A DNA stretch of 64,000 nucleotides from Pokkaliibacter sp. MBI-7 (lineage in GTDB: Bacteria; Pseudomonadota; Gammaproteobacteria; Pseudomonadales; Balneatricaceae), in the NCBI RefSeq assembly GCF_029846635.1, contig NZ_JARVTG010000001.1, forward strand, positions 3,669,501-3,733,500. Reading direction: 5' to 3'. Below, in pieces: positions 45,320-51,258 of this stretch. Below the pieces are notes generated by a model. The model was not told the origin of the DNA and searched no databases. It saw only the letters and a program-made list of their open reading frames with translations. Numbering within the stretch: position 1 is the first letter of the stretch; each line of letters starts with the position of its first letter. A program made the translations under genes and the position numbers.

Positions 45320-45440
45320 AAGGATCTCCCTTGATGAGTTGTACTTGGTTGCTTAGGCCATCATAGGTGATGGCCGGGTTGATATTCCAGCTGATACTAT
45401 GCTGCTGGTTAGATTAAATGGCTATGACAAGGCGCAAGAT

Positions 45441-45465
45441 AATAAAAAGGCCGGATAACCGGCCT
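45441..45465 (-). terminator. Terminator after panC
   Basis: AGGCCGG / CCGGCCT (7 bp), loop of four, followed on the minus strand by TTTTTATT. It starts at the panC stop codon. Confidence 0.78.
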
Positions 45466-46313
45466 CAGAGTTGAATACGAATATTGTCGATCAGTCGTGC
45501 CTTGCCCAGGTAGCTGGCTGCCAGAATAACTAACTGCTTGTCATCGGGCTCTGCCAGTTCCAGCGTCGCCTGGTTACAGATGTTGAAGTAATCGGGTCTT
45601 AGCCCCAGTTCATCCAGTTGTTGCTTGGCTTCCGCTTCGAGCTGTCTGAAATCCACTTCACCTGCGCTAATGCGCTGCTCAATACCCTGCAGAGTCTGGT
45701 ACAGCAGGGGCGCCGTCTGCAATTCGCAGGAGGTCAGATAGCCATTACGTGAACTTAACGCTAGGCCGCTTTCTGCACGTGCTATTTCTGCTCCCAGAAT
45801 GTTAACGGGCAGGCAGAGGTCGTTGACCATCTGGCGAATCACTGCCAGTTGCTGGAAGTCTTTCAGGCCAAAGATGGCAACATCTGGCTGGACAATGCCA
45901 AAGAGCTTGGCAACGACGGTGGCTACACCACGAAAGTGTCCAGGTCTGCTGGCTCCGCAATGCAATGATGACAGCCTTGGAACATCAACTATGGTTTGAC
46001 TGGTCAGGCCCTGTGGATACATCTCCTCGACACTGGGGGCAAATAAATAGTCGCAACCGCTTTCTTCGAGTTTGGCACTGTCTTCCGCAAAGGTGCGTGG
46101 GTATCGCTCCAGATCTTCATTGGCGCCGAACTGCAGTGGGTTGACAAAGATACTCGCTACGACCACATCCGCTTCTTCACGGGCTTTGTGAATCAGCGAA
46201 ATATGGCCATCGTGCAGGTTACCCATAGTTGGCACGAAGGCAATCTTGTGAGTACGCATGCGTTCGACATGGAGTTGCTGGCGCAGCTCAGCAATGGTGG
46301 GCAGTACTAGCAT
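45465..46313 (-). CDS. panC: Pantothenate synthetase
   Basis: A 282-residue enzyme joining pantoate and beta-alanine with ATP. Signatures: FVPTMGNLHDGHISLI (HIGH-like), FVNPLQFGANEDLERYPR and GLKDFQQLAVIRQMV. Its ATG overlaps the panB stop by one base (TAATG), so the pair is translationally linked. panD is not in the window. Confidence 0.97.
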   Translation of the reverse strand: MLVLPTIAELRQQLHVERMRTHKIAFVPTMGNLHDGHISLIHKAREEADVVVASIFVNPLQFGANEDLERYPRTFAEDSAKLEESGCDYLFAPSVEEMYPQGLTSQTIVDVPRLSSLHCGASRPGHFRGVATVVAKLFGIVQPDVAIFGLKDFQQLAVIRQMVNDLCLPVNILGAEIARAESGLALSSRNGYLTSCELQTAPLLYQTLQGIEQRISAGEVDFRQLEAEAKQQLDELGLRPDYFNICNQATLELAEPDDKQLVILAASYLGKARLIDNIRIQL

Positions 46314-47107
46314 TATTCAAATCCATGTTCGTCTGAAGGAAAGCGACCTTCCTTGACGGCTGCGATATAGGCGCGAAAAGCACCAGGAATATCTTCTGCT
46401 TCAGTCATGAAGTTCTTAACAAAGCGGGGGACGTAACCGGTATTCAAGCCTAGCAGATCATGCATGACCAGTACCTGAGAGTCAGTTGCTGCGCCTGCAC
46501 CGATACCGATAACGGGGACCTGTGCTTGCCGTGTGATGGCGGCGGCGATGCTGCTTGGTACGCACTCCAGAAGCAACATGCTTGCGCCTGCTTCCTCCAG
46601 AATCGCAGCATCGTCAAGCAGCTCCCTGGCGCTTTCAGGTGTACGGCCCTGAACACGAAAGCCGCCCAGCTTGTTGACCGCTTGCGGCGTCAGGCCAAGG
46701 TGCGCACACACAGGTACACCTCTGTCGCTGAGCATGCGAACCGTTTCAGCCAGCCATGCACCACCTTCCAGTTTCAGAATATGGGCGCCTGCCTGCATCA
46801 GTAAACCGGCGTTCTGCATTGCCTGTGCCGGAGTGGCGTAGCTCATAAAGGGCATATCGGCCATCACCATGGCACGTTGTGTGCCGCGAGCTACGGCTCG
46901 TGTGTGATACACCATTTCTTCAACGGTAACAGGCAGGGTGCTGTCATTGCCTTGCAGCACCATGCCAAGGGAGTCACCCACCAGGATGATCTCGACACCG
47001 GCCTCGTCTTGTACTTTGGCAAAGCAGGCATCGTAGGCAGTAAGGCAGGTAATTTTTTCGCCAGACGCTTTCATTTGCGTCAGGGTGTGCAGGGTTACCT
47101 TTTTCAT
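46313..47107 (-). CDS. panB: 3-methyl-2-oxobutanoate hydroxymethyltransferase
   Basis: A 264-residue enzyme making ketopantoate, the same length as in E. coli. Seen are LTAYDACFAKVQDEAGVEII, VGDSLGMVLQGNDSTLPVT and ECVPSSIAAAIT. ATG at 47107 (MKKVTLHTLTQMK) is preferred by homology over an in-frame ATG at 47128. folK-panB-panC order as in E. coli and Pseudomonas. Confidence 0.97.
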   Translation of the reverse strand: MKKVTLHTLTQMKASGEKITCLTAYDACFAKVQDEAGVEIILVGDSLGMVLQGNDSTLPVTVEEMVYHTRAVARGTQRAMVMADMPFMSYATPAQAMQNAGLLMQAGAHILKLEGGAWLAETVRMLSDRGVPVCAHLGLTPQAVNKLGGFRVQGRTPESARELLDDAAILEEAGASMLLLECVPSSIAAAITRQAQVPVIGIGAGAATDSQVLVMHDLLGLNTGYVPRFVKNFMTEAEDIPGAFRAYIAAVKEGRFPSDEHGFE

Positions 47108-47228
47108 TTCAGTAATGTTCCTGAACAAGGCATGGAAGCCAGACTAGTTGAGCATGCAACTGGAGCGACATGGCATGACAACGAAGATCAGCACATGTCC
47201 TCTTATTCTTTGTTGTAGTGCAGCAAAA

Positions 47229-47732
47229 TTATACGGGAATACGATTCAGTGTGCCCATCGGGCATTGGGCTAATAAATCGAACAGAGCACCCAGACCGGG
47301 GAGGGTGAGTCCAGGGCTGATTTCGGCCAGCGGATAGAGCACGAAACTACGTTGGCTCATATAAGGGTGGGGAACTTGGAGACGATCAGTGCTGATTTGC
47401 TGTTGTCCGTAGAGCAGTAGGTCGAGATCCAGTGTTCTCGGCCCCCAGTGTTGAATACGCCGACGCTGATGCAGCTGTTCTATGCCTTGTAAGCTATCCA
47501 GCAGATCATGAGGTTCAAGCTGCGTACGGAGTAAGGCAACGGCATTGATGTAGTCAGGTTGGCCGGGAGGGCCAACCGGATCGGAACGATATAATCCTGA
47601 ATGAGCCAGTACACAGGTAGCTGGAATGCTTGCCAGTTCGTCCAGGGCTTTACTCACTTGAGTGTGAGGTGACTCCAGATTGCTGCCAAGACCAATCCAG
47701 GCTAGTTCGGTACCATGCCAGGCATCATTCAT
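47229..47732 (-). CDS. folK: 6-hydroxymethyl-7,8-dihydropterin pyrophosphokinase
   Basis: A 167-residue HPPK of the folate pathway. GLGSNLESPHTQV at the start and WGPRTLDLDLLLYG in the active site are diagnostic. ATG at 47732 overlaps the end of pcnB by 8 bp; a longer frame would run further into pcnB. Its substrate chain continues with folP (31156) elsewhere in the window. Confidence 0.94.
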   Translation of the reverse strand: MNDAWHGTELAWIGLGSNLESPHTQVSKALDELASIPATCVLAHSGLYRSDPVGPPGQPDYINAVALLRTQLEPHDLLDSLQGIEQLHQRRRIQHWGPRTLDLDLLLYGQQQISTDRLQVPHPYMSQRSFVLYPLAEISPGLTLPGLGALFDLLAQCPMGTLNRIPV

Positions 47733-49200
47733 TGGAGGGGGTCCGCTTACGTGGCCGGCGTCGACGCTTGTTGCGCGGTGGCTCACTGTAGTTTTCCTTA
47801 AGATCCTGAATCATTGAACGGCGACTGTCGTCAGTTTGTTCCTGATAACGCTCCCACCAGATGCCCAGGCCGTTAAGGTCTTCCCCACTCTCTTCTCGCA
47901 AGCGCAGGAAGTCATAGGAGGCGCGAAAGCGAGGGTGTTCCATCAGTTGGTCCGGGCGCTTGCCCTGACGACGTGGAAGCCGGAACTGCAGCTCCCAAAT
48001 CTCACGCATGATACTGCTGATGCGGCGGGGAATCGCAATATGTTTTACCTGGCGATCCATAATGCGCTGCGCAGCTTCATGCATGGCAGGAATTAATGGC
48101 ATGCGCTCTTCATCCTGTAAATAGCTGAGTTCTTCCAGTAAGGGTGCCCATAGTAGTACGGCATAGAGGAAGGCGGGTGTGACGGGGCGATCTTCGGCAA
48201 TACGCTTGTCGGTATTGGCGAGGGCCAGCTCAATCATCATCCGGTTCTGCACAGTCTGTTCATCGTCGCCTTGCAGGCTCTGCCAGGTGTCAGGCAGCAT
48301 CGGGGCGATCAGTCCGTACTGCCACATCAGTTTCCATGTGGGCAGGCCGTGACCTGAACTGAGCAGCTTGAGCACTTCGTCAAACAGACGGGCGTTTGAA
48401 ACAGCAGCCAGAAGAGGCGCCAGCTCATGAATCGGGGCGGCGGTAACAGGCTCAATATCAAACCCGAGCTTGCCAGCAAAGCGGATCGCTCGCAGCATGC
48501 GAACAGGGTCTTCCCGATAACGGGCTTCGGGTTCACCGATAATGCGTACTACGCGGCTATTCAGGTCGCTAATGCCGCCATGATAGTCGTAGATACAGAA
48601 GTCTTTCGTGGTGTAGTAGAGCGCATTGATTGTGAAGTCCCGTCGCTCAACATCCTCTTCCAGCGTACCGTAGACGTTATCCCGAAGCAGCATACCGTTG
48701 GCTGCCTGACGGCTATGATCCGAGCCCTGTTCTTCCTGTTCAGCGTGGTGTGCGCGAAATGTCGCCACTTCAATGATTTCGCGACCGAACTGTACGTGAA
48801 CGATCTTGAAACGACGACCGATCATGCGTGAGTTGCGAAACAGCCGGTGAACCTCTTCTGGGCTGGCATTAGTGGCGACGTCAAAATCTTTGGGATGCAG
48901 GTGCAACAACAGGTCGCGTACACCGCCACCCACGATATAGGCGTCAAAGCCAGCTTCCTGCAGGCGGTACAACACCTTCAGTGCGCTCGGGGTAATGTCT
49001 TTGCGGGAAATGGAGTGGTGATCGCGTTGAATGATGCGCGAGTCCTGAGGGACAACGGGAACTGTGTCGTGGTGAGCCGGACCTGTATTCATTACTCTGT
49101 CTGAGTTGCGAGGACGGCTTAGAAGGCGGGCGACCAGTATCGCTATGCCTGTGATGGCTGCAAAGCCAATCAGATAATACAAATCAACCTGATGTTCCAT
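47725..49200 (-). CDS. pcnB: Poly(A) polymerase I with predicted N-terminal membrane helix
   Basis: A 491-residue class II nucleotidyltransferase that adds poly(A) tails to RNAs, promoting decay and plasmid copy control. The catalytic motif GGGVRDLLLHLHPKDFDVAT holds Asp105 and Asp107. The RNA-binding C-terminus ends in a basic stretch (PPRNKRRRRPRKRTPSNE). Residues about 8-27 (YYLIGFAAITGIAILVARLL) form a strong hydrophobic helix absent from the E. coli N-terminus. If an ATG at 49092 is the real start, the helix is lost; neither start has a good ribosome binding site. It lies downstream of the proposed regulatory RNA. Confidence 0.95.
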   Translation of the reverse strand: MEHQVDLYYLIGFAAITGIAILVARLLSRPRNSDRVMNTGPAHHDTVPVVPQDSRIIQRDHHSISRKDITPSALKVLYRLQEAGFDAYIVGGGVRDLLLHLHPKDFDVATNASPEEVHRLFRNSRMIGRRFKIVHVQFGREIIEVATFRAHHAEQEEQGSDHSRQAANGMLLRDNVYGTLEEDVERRDFTINALYYTTKDFCIYDYHGGISDLNSRVVRIIGEPEARYREDPVRMLRAIRFAGKLGFDIEPVTAAPIHELAPLLAAVSNARLFDEVLKLLSSGHGLPTWKLMWQYGLIAPMLPDTWQSLQGDDEQTVQNRMMIELALANTDKRIAEDRPVTPAFLYAVLLWAPLLEELSYLQDEERMPLIPAMHEAAQRIMDRQVKHIAIPRRISSIMREIWELQFRLPRRQGKRPDQLMEHPRFRASYDFLRLREESGEDLNGLGIWWERYQEQTDDSRRSMIQDLKENYSEPPRNKRRRRPRKRTPSNE

Positions 49201-49358
49201 ACCGCTCTTGGATTAGCAAAGGGAGTGTAATCGTGCCGTAAGCGTCTCATCTGCTGGACGACTACGAGAGTAGCGGATGATACCACCGACGGGGAAAAGG
49301 TAAAAACGGGAACTGCTACTCGAAGGAAAACTTATGCAGTGAACAGAATCTACCGCTG

Positions 49359-49369
49359 TTATTTTTATT
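49359..49369 (-). repeat. A-rich repeat copy 4 of AATAAAAATAA
   Basis: Exact copy on the minus strand within GAATAAAAATAACAGC. Candidate Hfq/Crc-binding site. Confidence 0.75.
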
Positions 49370-49490
49370 CACGCGGACTCATGACATTGTTCTTATGGTT
49401 GAGAGTAACAAGAAGAACAAACAGATCGCTTTAAATATCCAGTACAACCAGTGGCTTTTGTGGAGTGGGTTGCAAGTACGTCTACCGGTT

Positions 49491-49501
49491 TTATTTTTAT
49501 T
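49491..49501 (-). repeat. A-rich repeat copy 3 of AATAAAAATAA
   Basis: Exact copy within CCAAAAATAAAAATAAAACC on the minus strand. Candidate Hfq/Crc-binding site. Confidence 0.75.
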
Positions 49502-49593
49502 TTTGGTTCGTTCTTATGCCTAACCCATTCCAGCCGTCAACGGTTGTTAAAAAAGCTGGATGTCTAAAGCGATCAGTTTTTTCCTGCCCCTAT

Positions 49594-49604
49594 TTATTTT
49601 TATT
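49594..49604 (-). repeat. A-rich repeat copy 2 of AATAAAAATAA
   Basis: Exact copy within TAAAATAAAAATAAATAG on the minus strand. Candidate Hfq/Crc-binding site. Confidence 0.75.
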
Positions 49605-49638
49605 TTACCGAGGCGTTCTACACGTTCCTGATCAGTTT

Positions 49639-49649
49639 TTATTTTTATT
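49639..49649 (-). repeat. A-rich repeat copy 1 of AATAAAAATAA
   Basis: Exact copy within CTAATAAAAATAAAAACTG on the minus strand, about 31 nt after the predicted RNA start. Confidence 0.75.
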
Positions 49650-49690
49650 AGCGATCTGGAGGTGCCAGAATTTTTCTTTGCTATGTATAA

Positions 49691-49706
49691 AGCAGAGTCT
49701 ATGCCA
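49691..49706 (-). promoter_or_regulatory. Sigma-54 (-24/-12) promoter of the proposed small RNA
   Basis: TGGCATAGACTCTGCT on the minus strand. Compared with TGGCACGNNNNTTGCW, the GG and GC are intact with the required 10-base spacing between them and nine of twelve defined positions match. It faces pcnB and lies about 150 bp after the cbrB stop. cbrB, directly upstream, encodes a sigma-54 activator with an intact GAFTGA loop. Confidence 0.7.
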
Positions 49707-49769
49707 ACTTTTCAAGTTACTGATTTTATTAGGTTTTATTTTTTTCCAAGAAGTGGAAAGAAGGAATGT

Positions 49770-49841
49770 GTTACCTATGGGATCATATCAAGGTAACGCG
49801 GTAACAAAGTTTGCCAGGTGTTACCTGCTTGCCATGTTACC
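49770..49841 (-). promoter_or_regulatory. Array of GTTACC half-sites, candidate CbrB binding region
   Basis: Five 6-bp copies: GTTACC at 49770, 49820 and 49836, and its complement GGTAAC at 49792 and 49800; a shorter GTTAC is at 49716. The array is about 65-150 bp upstream of the -24 element, the normal place for an enhancer bound by a sigma-54 activator. I recall GTTAC-type half-sites being described for CbrB in Pseudomonas but cannot check this here. Confidence 0.55.
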
Positions 49842-49852
49842 GCCTGAAACGA

Positions 49853-51256
49853 TCAGCGCTTGCGTGGAATGCCAAGCTTTTGGCGCTTTTCCCATAGGCA
49901 CTTGCGACTGACCCCGAGTTTTTGTGCCAGCTCTGTTTCGCTCATCTTGTCCTGGTGCTCCAGCACGAAACGCAGGAAATAGTCATCCAGCGACAGATTT
50001 TCTTTGACTGCACGTGAGCTAAGTGGGCGCATCTGAGCTGGACTTGTGGAAGCAAGGCGCGCTTCGATTTGCTCCAGTTCATCGTCTTCTATCTCGATGC
50101 CCAGCAGTTCGGTGGTAATCAAGTGATCATCTACCAGAATTACCGCCCGCTCTATGGCGTTTTCCAGTTCTCTGACATTCCCGGGCCAGGGATAGTGGAG
50201 CATGGTGTCTAATGTGTCTGGCGCAAACTGCAGGCCTGATTTACCCATCCGATCGCTGGTCAAACGCAGGAATACTTCAGCAATTTCGGTAATGTCCTGA
50301 CCGCGTTCACGCAATGGAGGCATACGGATTTCCATTACATACAGGCGGTAATAGAGGTCTTCCCGAAATTTGCCTTCCTTGACCATTTCCCGCAAATTGC
50401 GATGCGTTGCAGTAATCAGGCGGACGTCGACTTTCTTCGAGGTGATAGAGCCGACACGGCGTATTTCATTTTCCTGAAGTACCCGCAGCAGTCTGGCCTG
50501 CGCCTCCAGAGGCAGTTCTCCCACTTCATCCAGAAACAAGGTGCCACTGTCTGCGGCTTCAATCAGCCCACTGCGGGCTGCCACGGCGCCGGTGAACGCC
50601 CCTTTCTCATGGCCGAACAGTTCTGACTCGATCAGGCTTTCCGGAATGGCGGCACAGTTAACCGATATCATGGTTTTGTCCGCACGACGGCTGAGCTCAT
50701 GAATGGCACGTGCTGCCAGCTCTTTACCTGTGCCTGACTCCCCCTGAATAAGAACGGTTGCATCGGTCCCTGCTACTTTTTCGATACGCTTGAAGAGCGT
50801 CTGCATCGGCTCGCAGGAGCCAATGATACGCGTCTTTATTTCGGAACTGCTGCGCTGCGGCGTCGTGCTGTTATTCGAAGCTGCACGCCCCGGGCGGGTC
50901 GTACGTTCTTCACGTTGACGGATGATGCGCTGAACACTGTTCAGCATTTCCTCATGGTCGAAGGGTTTGGCGATGTAATCGACTGCCCCTTCGCGCATGG
51001 CATCTACGGCAGAGCGCAGGCTGGCATAGCTCGTCATTATCAGTACCGGCGTTGCGCCAGCTTCCTTTATAAGATCGGTGCCGGGGCGCCCGGGCAGGCG
51101 CAGGTCACTGATAATAAGTTGATAATCGTCGAGATTTTTACTTAGGGCTTCGTCGACACTGCCAGTGTCGTCTACGTTGTAACTGTTGCGCTCAAGGAGT
51201 TTCTTCAGCGCCTGACGGATGATGATTTCATCTTCTACTATCAGGATACGGCGCAT
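49853..51256 (-). CDS. cbrB: Sigma-54 dependent response regulator CbrB
   Basis: A 467-residue NtrC-family activator. Receiver domain with phospho-acceptor Asp51 (IISDLRLPG); AAA+ domain with Walker A GESGTGKE, intact GAFTGA sigma-54 contact loop and FLDEVGELPL; C-terminal Fis-type HTH (ELAQKLGVSRKCLWEKRQKL). It begins 2 bp after the cbrA stop. In Pseudomonas CbrAB controls carbon/nitrogen balance and use of amino acids, and activates crcZ. The name rests on domain layout plus the cbrA-cbrB-pcnB context. Confidence 0.93.
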   Translation of the reverse strand: MRRILIVEDEIIIRQALKKLLERNSYNVDDTGSVDEALSKNLDDYQLIISDLRLPGRPGTDLIKEAGATPVLIMTSYASLRSAVDAMREGAVDYIAKPFDHEEMLNSVQRIIRQREERTTRPGRAASNNSTTPQRSSSEIKTRIIGSCEPMQTLFKRIEKVAGTDATVLIQGESGTGKELAARAIHELSRRADKTMISVNCAAIPESLIESELFGHEKGAFTGAVAARSGLIEAADSGTLFLDEVGELPLEAQARLLRVLQENEIRRVGSITSKKVDVRLITATHRNLREMVKEGKFREDLYYRLYVMEIRMPPLRERGQDITEIAEVFLRLTSDRMGKSGLQFAPDTLDTMLHYPWPGNVRELENAIERAVILVDDHLITTELLGIEIEDDELEQIEARLASTSPAQMRPLSSRAVKENLSLDDYFLRFVLEHQDKMSETELAQKLGVSRKCLWEKRQKLGIPRKR

Positions 51257-51258
51257 AA

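Larger units (their letters stand above)
49261..49680 (-). ncRNA. Proposed CrcZ-type Hfq/Crc-titrating small RNA
   Basis: The 652-bp space between cbrB and pcnB has no plausible protein gene. On the minus strand a sigma-54 type element (49691-49706) predicts a start near 49680. The following roughly 400 nt carry four exact AATAAAAATAA copies and two weaker A-rich sites (AAGAAAAA at 49671-49678, AAGAACAA at 49387-49394), all fitting the AAN-repeat form bound by the Hfq distal face with Crc. In Pseudomonas, CbrB and sigma-54 drive crcZ at exactly this locus, about 407 nt long with several such motifs. The 3' end is not defined: I found only weak hairpins (for example GAGTAGC/GCTACTC), so 49261 is approximate, and read-through into pcnB is possible. 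Confidence 0.65.

Noticed and set aside
49649..49667. TGGCAC...CGCT on the minus strand as an alternative sigma-54 promoter
   Set aside because: TGGCAC is perfect but the GC is two bases too far away; the element at 49691-49706 has correct spacing.
49465..49911. Plus-strand ORF of 148 codons in the cbrB-pcnB gap
   Set aside because: Rich in Phe, Tyr and Leu because it reads the complement of the A-rich motifs; no ribosome binding site, no domain, and it runs into the end of cbrB.
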